Assembly: GCA_039096225.1 (NCBI GenBank)
Contig: JBBPEB010000014.1
Coordinates: 2,244,501-2,308,500, forward strand
Source: Blastocystis sp. Blastoise
Taxonomy: Eukaryota > Sar > Bigyra > Opalinata > Blastocystidae
DNA: 64,000 nt
Direction of reading: 5' to 3'
Below are positions 12,555-31,400 of the stretch, in pieces (the stretch's first letter is position 1; the number at the start of each line of letters is the position of its first letter). The position numbers and the translations under genes were made by a program. The notes beneath the pieces were generated by a model. It searched no databases and was not told the DNA's origin. It worked only from the letters and a program-made list of their open reading frames with translations.

Positions 12555-14300
12555 TGTAAAAAATAAGTCAATGAGAAAAATAAATAAATAAAATATAATC
12601 TGATTTTCAAACCATTTCTATTAGATCCATTTTCCATATGTCCACGTTGAAAAACAACATTGAAGACACATATTCCAACGTGAGAAATATAATGAAGAAT
12701 TTTGTATAAAAAGCACTGCAGAATCTATTTCTTTCAAATTTTCAACAAAAAGACGTTGTCATTCTTTTGTGTTTTCTAGACTATCTCCTCTGGTTAGTGT
12801 TTTTGAACTTTACGAATAATAAATATTCATTTTATTACATTTTTGGACATAAAATCGCTATAAAATAGGCTATTTGGTTCATTAATAGAATAATTGATAG
12901 CAATAAAATATTAATTTATTAAATAAGAGCATGACAATAGAAATATGAAAGGATAAAGAAAATAATAGTGGTAAGTTGTTGTGGAAAGTCGGGTTTTAAG
13001 GAATAGAAGTCAAGAACATCAAAACATCATATTATTACATAAATACTAGTATAAAGCTTATGAGTAAGATGCTGATGTTTTTTAATGCTATTAGAAACTT
13101 AATAATGAAAGCAAATTTAAAAAGAGTTGAAAACATTGAGAGAAGAGCATGGTATAGATCCTGTTCTTTGTGTGTTGTTGTGTAGTTTTTTTTGCTAAAA
13201 AACTAGTTGCTAATAAGTGACTCTTGTGAATATGAAATGCATTTTAGTATACTATTTTCATATAAGAGAGACTTAATGACATACTTACAATGCTGATAAA
13301 TAGAAATTCAACAAAGTATTCTATATTTAATGACAATGATACTATTTAAATTATCATAATGTATGAAATCATATTCTTTTGATATCCGTATTTGTGGCGA
13401 TCATCATCCTCATATTCTTTTACAAGACAGTGGTCCTCTGTTCAGAGATTGTAATCAATTGATAACATTTTTTTGTGTTTATAACATCTCCAAATAGCAG
13501 TATTCATATATAAATCGTTCGACGCGACTAGAAGAACGACAATACATAAATAATTTGATGAAAGAATAGTAAAAAAAATTTAAAATGGAAAAATAGAAAA
13601 TATTTAAAAATTCTATTATATTTTTACTTTCTTTTGTGCTTAACAACTATTTTTTTTGAAAAATATTAAAAAAATGACTTTTATGTTTAATATAACAATT
13701 CTAAGGCTGGTGTGTCATTTATTAACGATAATTCTAACTTTGATTGTTGGATGATAACAATCTATTGTTTCAATTATGTTCTTGGCTTGGTATAATTGTT
13801 CTAAGAATGCATCGGAAATATTATTAGCATATGTACCAAATAAAATTTGCTCTTTGCAATGAAAAATACATTTTATTTCTTAGTTTCTATGATAAACTAA
13901 TAGTAAAATAAAGATTACAGAAGATAGTTTTGATCAAAATATACAATTCAACTAAAAACTATAGTGTTTGAAGATGATTGTGGTTGTTTTTAAAAGCAAA
14001 TATGCATTTCTTGATTTGAAAATCATGCATATATGTATAAATAGGCATAAGTATAAAGTATTTTGAAAAAATATAATGTATCTCGACATAATAAAAAAAA
14101 GCAAATTGAAATGATATGGATAATTCGGAAAGAAACAAAGAACAAGTAGTAAACCATATAGGTAATAATATATATAACAATAAAAATTATAGAATGACAT
14201 TATAATAAAATATTTATAAAAGTATAGAGTAAAATGTAGATAAAAAACAATTAATATATATAAAAATAATAGTAAAAGAAAGATAAAATATAAGTTATTA
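12555..14300. other. Intergenic region
   Basis: About 1.7 kb without a recognised gene. A 41-codon ATG frame near 13060-13185 (+) and minus-strand frames at 13952-14332 show no domain or splice context and are treated as chance. No RNA gene seen. Confidence 0.4.
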
Positions 14301-17628
<3,328 letters not shown>

Positions 17629-18350
17629 AAACAAATATAAATAAAAATAGCTTAATCTATAAAGATTAATAACCTTTATCGATATCTATAACAAAATTTT
17701 TTTTTAATTTTTTCTTTTATCAAATTCTTTTTCAGCATATAGAAAAATTTTTCAGTCTTAGACTAATTGTGAATAAATTATTCAAGTTGTTAAATCTATT
17801 GAAATTTGTTCAACATATATTTAAATATCTATCTAGAGTAAGTAGGAAGTAGAAATAAGTAGTAAATCTAAAGTATAAATATTGAATCAAGTTGAAACAA
17901 AACAAAAAATGTTTGAAACAACATTCAACTTAATAGAGACGACTTAAGGAAAGTCTTCCTAATAGGAATATCTGTTTCTTTAATTTAATTGAATTTGATC
18001 GTGTGATTCTTGTGCAACTTAAGAATAAAAATGGCTTTTAAAATTGTAATTCAGAGTACAATGAACACAACAGTATGCTTATTGAGAATAGTATTGAGAA
18101 TATTGAAAATCAATCACTGATAAGAAGCAAGAATATTCGTATCCAATTCATTGAAAGAGATGAATATATATATATACTCAAAAATATAGACATTCAAGTT
18201 GCTTGATGAAGTATAAAAACGTTAAAAGCAAAATAATAATTTTAAGAAATTATTCAGCTCAAATTCTGTTAGGCGAACTGTATGTTTCATTATTTATGAT
18301 TCAAAGTTTATAATAAATTTATTGATGTTATAATTAAGATATTTAAGAAG
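17629..18350. promoter_or_regulatory. Upstream region of divergent hydrolase and PEP-synthase-like genes
   Basis: About 720 bp between the divergent starts of the hydrolase (-) and the PEP-synthase-like gene (+). It contains both 5' regions by position; no individual element is recognisable. Confidence 0.3.
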
Positions 18351-21300
18351 ATGAAGTATATTGTCGATGTATCCTTTATAATCAATTCGAAATATTTTTT
18401 GTGTATTATTTAGATTCAAAATGCGATTGAGGATGTGTCTGTGGACTCTTTAGGTGGTAAAGGATGTTCATTAGTGAAATTGTCAAGAGGAGGATTTCCT
18501 GTTCCAGAAGGATTTATAATCACAACTCAAGGATACAATGTATTTGCGGATTCTATTTCTTTGAAGGAGAAATATTCTGATATTTCTGAGCGAGATACAT
18601 TCACTTTAGAAGATGCTGAGATGATAAGTGATGAGATCTATGAAATATTTTCTAAAAGTGTTTTTCCTGAAGAATATAAAGAAGACTTGTTATTTTATAT
18701 AGAGAAAATGAAGAATAATTCGTTATTTGATATTAATTTATTAGCAATTCGTTCTTCTGCGACAACAGAAGATTTAGGTGATGCTTCTTTTGCTGGTATG
18801 CATGATACACTATTGAATGTGTCTATAAATAAAGAAGATATTGAGAAAGCTGTCCTACAATGTTGGTCTTCTTTATATACTCCTCGAGCTATTTTATATC
18901 GATATGAAAAGAGATTTCCTATAATAGATACATCAATAGCAGTCGTAGTTCAGAGAATGGTTCCTTCTGAGAAATCCGGAGTTATCTTTTCAAGTGATCC
19001 TCAAACGAGTTCTCGAGAACATATTTCTTTAGATGGAGTAATAGGATTAGGAGAAGCGTTAGTAAGTGGAATGGTAAGTACAGATCATTGGTCTATTCGT
19101 AAACACTATCCTGTTTCTTATAAGAAGACAGAATTAAGAATAGTTGAACGAACTATTAATCATCAATTATTTGCTTTATATACAAAGAAAGAAGGAGGTA
19201 CTGAAAAGAAAGAATTAAAAGAAGAAGAAGGAAAGAAAGCTTGTTTTAATGATAATGAAGTAGGTTGAATTTATTTATTATGTTTTTTATTTTATATTAT
19301 TATCTTTTTATTTAATAATGTCATTAATTATTATTATTTTATTTATTTATTATTTTATAATAATAAAATTATCTTTAAATAGATTTATACAATAAGTCAA
19401 TATGCTGTAGATATAGAGAACTATTATAAGAAACCAATGGATATGGAATTTTGTGTGTATAAAGATCATTTTTATATAGTTCAAGCAAGACCTATTACTA
19501 CTTTAATTGAATTACCTGAAGGTATATATATATATTCTCTTTTATTATATATATAAAATATATAAAATTATAATTATCTAATAAATTCTATATATATATA
19601 TATAGATTTGGATCCATTAAGTCCTTCCTATAAGCCTGCTTTTCACTGTTATGTGAGTTATAATCATATACAAATGATTACAAATCCTATTGATTATATG
19701 ACTTTCTCTATTAATAATCATTGTGAGAGAGATAGTGCCATGTATACTCGATATATAGCTGGATATATATATACAGATAGAGCTCCTATGTTTTGTGAGT
19801 ATCTATGTAGATGGACTATTATTAATGCATATAAATATCATTTTGAAACCGAAGTAGGAAATGTAAGTTTCTTTAATGTTATATATATATATTTTTTATA
19901 TTATTTTTTTCTATTTTTTTTATAAAAGTATTTTATTTATATTATATAATTATTACTAACTATTTGTTTATAAAATGCTTATTTCTTCCTTTTTTCTTAT
20001 CTCTACATATATATAAAATATATTAATAATATATTAATAATATATATAATATATAATCTATATAGGCTATGGAAGAATGGTATAAAAGTGATTTTTATTA
20101 CAATCGACATACTGTTCATTTCTTTCCTTTTCTTAAGGGCATGTGCTCGTTGGCTTTTCCTTTTCTATATACTGTTGCTTATTATTACTACTTATTCTAT
20201 AATCCTGATACTATTATGAAAACTATTCAAAATAAATATGATAGCATGATCAATCTCTTCAATTCCTATATAGAAAAACAACAAAAAGATATAAATTCAA
20301 TTTCTTTAAAAGAAATCTATGATATTCCTTATTATTCGACATATATTTATACTGAACTGGCTCCTTTTATGACGATTTCTGTGTTATGTCGTCAAAAGAT
20401 TCACAATATCTTTATAAAGAATTCTATTGATTTACAATTAGAAGAGAAAATATATGGAGGAAGAAGAAGTAATTTGGCAGTTATTATGGATTCTTTAGTT
20501 TCGGAATTATACACTATTATACAGAAATGTGAAATTGAAAAACAAGGTTTTATTGATTCTTTAAAAGTATATATATATGTAAAAATATCTTTCTATTTTC
20601 TTAATGTAGATTTATTTTAATATATATATATATATTAAAAATACTATTTATAATACTATAATATATAGAGTTTATTTTATGAGAATACAAATGATGAAGA
20701 TGAAATAGAATTAAAAAAATATATTTTTTCTTTGAAAGATAGTTCTATATCTGTTTATAAACAGTTTTATATAGTGTATACTAAATTTATGAATATGTTT
20801 GGAAGACGAGGACCTGGAGAAATATCTATTATTAACAAAAGATATATTGATCAACCGTCTATTCTTCTTAAAACAGTATTAAACGCTTCTTATGAGGGAT
20901 TAGAACACAAATCACCTGATGCGTTAGAACAAGAATCCAATCAATTGGTCGATGACGTATATATAATGTTTTTAAATTTCATTAAATAAAAAATCATTTA
21001 TATATATATATATTTTATTTCAGTAAAAAAATCATTTATATGTAATACTATTTTATTTCATTAAAAAGTAATCATATATATAATACTATTCTATTCTATT
21101 TCGTTTCTCTTTAGAATATATATATATATATATATATATATACAAAACTATTCTATTTCATTTCTTTTAAAATTATCAAATAATATATCTATAAACTTTA
21201 TAGATTTGTGGTCAATTATCTCTTTCTGATGCTTCTACATTACGTTATTATTTAGAACCTGCGAGAATCACATATATATATCGAGAACATCCTAAATATT

Positions 21301-21926
21301 GTACTATTTCTCATTACTATTTATACAGACAGAAAATACTTCAAATAGGGAAACAAATGGTGGAAAAAAATATTATTTCGTCTATTTCAGATATTTTTCA
21401 TTTGTCTATTGAAGAATTACTTGATATTGAAAATCATTCTCTTAATATTTTGTCTCTTCTTCCTATTCTATCTAAACGTAAATCTTTATATAATCATGCA
21501 TTTACAAATCCTCCTCCTCGACTGATTATTTCTTCTTATTCAGCACTAATTAGTGTATCTGAAAAGACAAAAAGAGAATTATTAAATTTACCTGAAAATA
21601 TCTTAAAAGGAATGCCTACATCAGCAGGTATAGTTGAAGGAAAAGCAGTAGTTGTTTTAGATCCAAAAGAAAGTCATTTACAAAAAGGTGATATATTAGT
21701 AGCTCCTGCTACTGATCCTGGTTGGACACCATTATTTGTACCTGCTTCTGCTGTTGTGATTGCTATAGGTGGTCCTCTTACTCATGGATCTATTGTAGCT
21801 AGAGAAATGGGTATTCCTTGTGTTGTTAATGTAAATAATTTAATGGAAAAAGTCAAAACTGGTATGAGAATTAGAGTTGATGGAAGTAAAGGAACTATTG
21901 AAATACTTGATGAGAATAAAAACTAA
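18351..21926 (+). CDS. PEP synthase / pyruvate,water dikinase-like phosphotransferase
   Basis: Seven exons 18351-18368, 18414-19259, 19383-19521, 19606-19862, 20066-20566, 20669-20956, 21204-21926; 923 aa, no signal peptide. The first exon encodes only MKYIVD. The N-terminal PPDK_N ATP-grasp domain (about residues 7-330) shows LGGKGCSLVKLSRGGFPVPE, AIRSSATTEDLGDASFAG, VVQRMVPSEKSGVIFSSDP and YIVQARPITT. A long middle region has GRRGPGE. The C-terminal phosphohistidine domain has GMPTSAGIVEGKA and GGPLTHGSIVAREMGIPCVV with the carrier His. The middle region and THGS motif match the eukaryotic putative PEP synthase group, which is related to rifampicin phosphotransferases, rather than classical PPDK. 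The expected chemistry moves an ATP phosphate through His to pyruvate or another acceptor; the actual acceptor is unknown. Confidence 0.85.
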
Positions 21927-22481
21927 ATTTGCTAGTTTTATTTTATTTAAAATCATTATTTGATCTTTATTATTTGCTGCTATTCATATATTAGATTAAT
22001 CCATATTTTATTCATTGTATTCTTGTTTTATTTTTGTTAATGTTTTTTCATTTGTGTTATATTACTCTTTATTTATTTTGTTTCAATTAAATATAATCAT
22101 AGAAGGATAGAATAGATATTTAGATTCTTATAAATAGGATACATAGACACTATTACATTTTCATTATATTCATATATTAACAAGTATTAAATAATTCTTA
22201 CTGTACGAGTTAAAGATAACGTGTTAATGAAATCTATGTACAATATTGAACAAAAGAAAGCTTAATTGAACAAAATTAAAAAATAAAATCGAAATTGACA
22301 TTGTTTGTATGTAAAAAAACTTTCTTGGGATGGAGTTTTTTGGTTTAAAAAATAATCCTCACATTTGTTTTGAAGGATATAGATTATATATCCTTTTGAT
22401 CATATTTGAATTGTATTAAGGAATATGTGAAGACTCTACTAAGAATGAAAATAAATATATATTGTGTGAAATTAATTGTAT
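21927..22481. other. Intergenic region
   Basis: Short AT-rich spacer between two plus-strand genes. Nothing recognised. Confidence 0.4.
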
Positions 22482-25075
<2,594 letters not shown>

Positions 25076-27385
25076 ATATATATATATATATATTTTAAAT
25101 AACTATTTTTTATTCTTATAATTATATTGTATATATCTTATTAAAAAGAAAATAACAAACATTATGATTCATACTTCTATGTCTTTCTTCTTTTATGAAT
25201 ATATATGTATTTATTTGTGTTAAATTAGTATATATATAATATATGTGATAGTGCATAATAATCAGTTTATTCTAACAATTATTCTTATTAATCATTTTTA
25301 ATAAAAACCTATAAAACAATCTCATATTTAATACATTAAAGGCCTTTATTTTAATAAAATATCGTTTTCCTTAAAATTTATCAAAAAATATCCTTAGAAT
25401 ATCTCAGTTTATAGATGAAAAACACTGACTAAATATGATATTATCCAAAATAATTTAACACACACATATAAAAAAATTAATATATGTATCTTTTTTTACA
25501 AAATTTTGCTGTTAAATAAAAATTGTTCTCTATTTGGATATTAAAACGAAAAAGTTGAACATATAAATTAGCTTACACAAAATAGATTCAACCAAAAAAA
25601 TTTATTCTATTTCGTGTTGAAGGATAAAAAAATATGATTTCTTCTTCTTATTGCCATATACTTTCTTCAAAAAAATGCAAACACTATTAATATTGTATTA
25701 TCAATATAAAAAAAGGTATATAGAGTGATGAATATTCTGAAAGGTAATGAATGTTAAGCCATGATTCTATGTTCCAAATATTCACTAGTAGAATCATATT
25801 GTAGTATTATGTGCAGTATAACACGAGCAATAGTGAAGAATGATTATCTTTTGATATAGCAGAATGTATATGCAAAAAATCATATGAGAAAAAACTCATA
25901 TGACACCCAAATGAGTTTTTTATTTAACGTTTTTATTTACACGAGTCATAATTTTTTAACATTCATTTGCTCTCTCCTTATGAAAGTGTATTATCATATT
26001 TTAATGAAGGACTTAAAAGAGCTTTTCTACACTCATATTGAACCAATTAAAGACTTTTTTGAGTTTTTTCTTCAAGAAATCTTTCTGAAACAGTTTCTAA
26101 GCTTTTCACTTCTCATTTAATCAACTATATAACATCATGAATGATTTAAATGAAGAATATTTGGTCTTTAAAAATTATTTCTTTAACTAAAAAACTGCTA
26201 TACTGCTATAGAATAGCTGAAAAGCTATATATACTGTCACATATATTCTGTAAATCCTAGGAAGAATGTCAAATAGTGGATTACTTACTGTTGATGATTA
26301 TTTTACTAGTTGATTGACTTTAATATAACTAGAATCACCAAGAAAAGAAGAAAAAATACATATAAAAACATACAATTCCTTCTTAATTTATATTTATTTT
26401 GTTTGCTTGACAGAAAAAGCAAATGAAATAGTTTCTATAGAAAAATTTTATATAAAAAAAACATTTTCTTTGATTCCTCGATGAAAAGGTTTTTCACGGG
26501 AATAATTAGGGTACATGACATTACATTTAAATTTTATATTAGAAAGGGTTGTTTTGTGTTCTTGTTTGAAGCCTAAAGGTTTACATTTTGTTATGAAGCC
26601 ATACTAATATATTGTTCAAATGTATTGTATACAAATAGTCTTTTTTTATTTTAAATCAAGAGTTTCTTTTACTTAAGATGATGTCATTGTTGTTAGTCGT
26701 CATGCTCTTATTAAAGACATATGCAGTATTGGACTTGAGTTTTTATAAGAGCCATTTAATTATTTGAAATGATTATTACATCATTTTTCATATTTCTGAT
26801 TCAAGTCTTTTTTTAATCTCATTTGTATGTATGCTTTAGAATACATAAATTGAATACATTTTGAAATGCAAAATGTAGTTTAACACTTGGCTATTTATTT
26901 GCTTAGAAAAGTAGCAACAAATGTATATATATAACTATTTTTAGTAAATGAATGAAAATATTTTGATTTATTGTATTTAGTAAGAGAAACTTGATTTATA
27001 AGTCATATAAAACATTCTTGTCAGTATATAGTATAGAATAATAAACAGAAATAACATTAGGAGCGTAATGTAAGTAATTCAAAATCCAACTATAATATGA
27101 GGAAAAATAGGAGTAATATATATTATTTTTTTGGGCATATGTTTGTTTATAATGGTGGAATTCTGTTAGAAATAGGGCTTTATTTCGATATATGTCCCCT
27201 TTAAATTATAGCCATTCGTTAATTTCTCTGCTGATTCTTAGATAAGGGCTGGCTCCTCTGAAGCAGACGTTTTAAAATCTATAAGAATTTTCTATTTTAT
27301 TCTCTTTTTTTCTACATAAATCTTTTATTTTAGTATTAAAGATTATTTCTACATCTTTTATTAATAACAATAAGACTAGGATAAT
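25076..27385. other. Intergenic region
   Basis: About 2.3 kb. A 78-codon frame at 25884-26120 (+) has no domain and no splice context. No RNA gene or strong repeat recognised. Confidence 0.4.
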
Positions 27386-28373
27386 ATGAAGGACTTATTA
27401 GCATTATTACTGCTGTTGTTTGTAACAATTGGTAAATAGATAATTCTATTCCATTATTATCTTATTATATATTATTACTTATTTCTAGTTCAATCTGAAG
27501 CAAAGAAAGAGCTGAATCTACATTGGAAGTATACGGATGTACCTCAAGAGAATAGTAATTGGCTGTATTACAATTATGATGACTCATCATGGATTGATGG
27601 AAAGGCCTCGACCCCTTTGACAACTACTCGTTATTATCGTTTAATTACTGACTCTGTTCCTGCTGATACGAAAACTATGGTAGCTACTTTTTCTTATAAA
27701 TTTGGATTAATATTCCACCTAGGCCAGAAGAATACAGCATTTTTTAATATTCAGTCGTATGTAGTTAATATAATTATTATTTAATATACAATCTAATGGT
27801 TGTCTATATAGTTCTGACATAACTCCAAGTATATCAGCTAGTACATCTAGTGTTGAAGTTGCTAATGATGAGTATATATCTTATAGTATTTTATAATATT
27901 CTTTTTATATAGAGTATATTTCAATTATGATTATTATATTGGTGATGGTTCTAAAGCTATATTTGGTATTGAAGTTCATTTACCCAGTGAAACTGTTACT
28001 TCTTTAGAAGATATCTTATCTTGCCAAATTGTTGCTAGAATATTTACTGATAATGGTATATATATTTGTTTATTTTTATATATGTTTATTTTATATATAT
28101 ATGTTTATATATTTTTTGATATATATATATTGTTTTTAATGAAAAATTGTTATTCTATCTAGTATAAATATGAATAAAATTATTATATATATAGCTGATT
28201 ATAGTATTAATACTGAAACAGTTACTTGTGATCAGTTAGGTCTTGTAGATACAGGTGATTCATATTGTAGTGACCATAAGACACCTCAAGGCGTATGTCT
28301 TGATGCTAGTATTGCAAAATTAGATTATACTACTGTACAACCTTCTACTCATCAGTATCTAGTTTATAATAAT

Positions 28374-28419
<46 letters not shown>

Positions 28420-31400
28420 TTAATATTAATAAAAATATTAATAATAATAATTATATATATATATATATATAGAGCTGAATATTTTGATAAAATGATATTA
28501 CATATATCTTCTCTTCGTGTAAATTTATTATCTTATCATACTGTTGATGTTTCTAATGATGGTGTGGAATGGACAAATATTATGTGGTTTGCTGGCCTTT
28601 TAACTTTAGATGTTGTTCAATTTCCCTATAATTTAGATACAAAAGGAAAACCATGGAGATATCTTAGATATGGTACTGGTATGCTTTTTTTATTTTTATT
28701 ATCATTTATTTATATATAATGTTTCTTAATAAATTTTATTATTTTCATAATCAAAAAAAAAAAAAACAAAAAAAAAATTATTATTAAAAAAAATTATAAT
28801 CTCTTATTTCTCTAGGAAAAGTACTAGATCTTGATTTAGGTATAGCTACAACTTGCATAGATAGTATTGAATTAGTTCTTAAAGCTCCATCTGTAACACA
28901 AACTTCACCTGAGTATACTAATTTACTTCAAAATGCTTATATTAATGAAAATAATGTATTTGAACGTACATCTACTAAAAAAGGTACCTTCACTATATAT
29001 CCTGAAACTGAATGGAGTAGTTTTAATACAAAAACTGGTTCTTTAACAATTAATTCTGCTGTTCCTGTTTTAGAAACATATGCTGTATGTACTACTGATA
29101 TGAATGGATGTACTCTTTTAACTAGTAATATATTAATTAATTATTGTCCTTCTGAAGATGTTTGGAGTGAAACATTTATGAATACTATTGATACTAAAGA
29201 TTGCGCTAAATATTATTCAGGTAAACGTACACGTTTATGTAAAGAATTTGATATGATTGTTACTTGGGATTCTCCTGATGAAACAAATTGTATTCGAAAT
29301 TCTATTACAGTTGCTTATCCTGAAGGAATACATAATGGTGTTACTTATTATCCTATCATTCCTATTCAACCAAATTATGATGGTCCTGAAGTAACTTTTT
29401 CTGGTAATTTACCTAATGGTCTTATTCTTAATGCACATACTGGTGATATTACAGGTACTCCTACTGTTGCTACTGACGGTACTCAAGAATTTGAAATTAC
29501 TGTAACTCCTTCAGTTGGTGATGCTATTATAATTAAAGTATCTATTAATATATCACATAGTCAATGTAATGAAGATATAATTTATGGATTCCCTTCAACT
29601 AATTATGGATCATCTGCTTTTATAGCTTGTACTGCTGGTCAAATTGGTAATGGAATAAGTAGATATTGTGGTACTGATGGTTATTGGGGAACTATTCAAG
29701 GTTCATGTACTCCTTGTAATCAAGGTACTTATAATAATAATGGTGTATGTACTGAATGTACTGGTGAATTAACAGGTAATGAACAAGATGGATATTCTGC
29801 ATGTAAGAGTTGTGTAGCTACTGAAGTGGTGAATAACAAATGTGAAGCTTTTACAACTACTAACTGTAACACAGAAACATATGGAGGCTATGTATGGTAT
29901 TCTGTCTATCGTAACAATTACAGTTATAATCCTTGTCCTAAGTATTACTCAGGTAATATAAAACGTTTTTGTGAAAAGAGCAGTATTTATGGAGTATGGA
30001 GAAATGAAATAGATAGATCCGAATGTATCTTAATGAAACCTGCTTTGTTATATTCTCCTAGTATGTTTACATTTAAAACATATGAAACTATTCATACTAT
30101 TGTTCCTGATCTTTTTGGAGATTTAATAACATTGTCCATTGTTCCTTCACTTCCTTCTGGATTAAATTTTGATACTACTACAGGTATTATCTCAGGAACT
30201 CCAGTTTATGATTCCAATAATAGTGGTGAACCTGTTTCTTATACTGTTTCTATAACGAATACTAATAGTACTAGTACTCAAACAATATCTATAAGAATTG
30301 TAGATCAAATGTGTGTAACAAATAATGAATGGGTTTCAACTCCTTATGGTTCTTCTGTGGTTCATTTTTGTGAAGATCCTCTTGTTGGTCATATAACAAG
30401 AGAATGTTCAACAACAGGTTCTTGGAATGATGCTATTTCAGATTGTACTCCTTGTCTTGGAAATACTTATAAGAATGATAATGTATGTAAAGAATGTATA
30501 AATGGTATACTAATTGGTGATGCAACTCTTGGATATACAGGATGTAGTCTTTGCTCACAAAATGAAGTTGTTTATAATAAACAATGTAAATCTACATTAG
30601 TATGTTATGCTGAATTATATGATGATATTGATTGGCCAGAAACTGCTATCACTGAATCTGTTTCTCTTCCTTGTGGTCGTGGATATCAAGGTACTTCTAC
30701 ACGTGTATGCTTAAAAGATATAACAACAGGTGCTGCTTATTGGGGACAACCTGAAGGATGTATACCTAGTTCTCCAGTTATTATTTTACCTGAATCTCTT
30801 GGTCCTTTCAATACATATGTACCTATTACTCCTATTGTTCCTGAAATCTATGGACAAGTAGAATCCTTTGAAATAAAAAATCTTCCTGATGGTCTTAAAT
30901 ATGATTCTTCTACTGGTATTATTTCTGGTATTCCTACGACTGCTACAGATGGTCAAGTTATAATCACTATTACTGTTAATAAAGGTACTGATAATGAATC
31001 TACTATTTCTAGACCAATTACTATAGTAAATAGTCAATGTGCGTCTGAGACTTATAATTCCATTATATGGCCTCAAACTAATTATAATGAAAGTGCTTTG
31101 GCTAATTGTCCTGCTAATCATGCTGGGTATATTTCTAGAAAATGTTTAACTGATGGTAATTGGGGTACTGTTATTGATGGATGTTATTTATGTACAGAGA
31201 ATACTTTCTTAGATAATCATGAATGTAAAGTATGTGAAAATGGTGTTATTACTGGTAGTGATGAAACAGGTAATATAGCTTGTACTCCTTGTAATGATAA
31301 TGAAGTTAGTATTAATAATATATGTGTACCTGCTGTATATTGTAATGCAGAAGATGGTTTTGAGACTACAAAAGAAGGTCTTACTGCTGAAAAAGCATGT

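Noticed and set aside
28355-28472. Poly-Asn coding stretch in gene A
   Set aside because: A GTATCT donor at 28355 and TATATAG acceptor at 28472 remove the AAT array in phase, so it is intronic.
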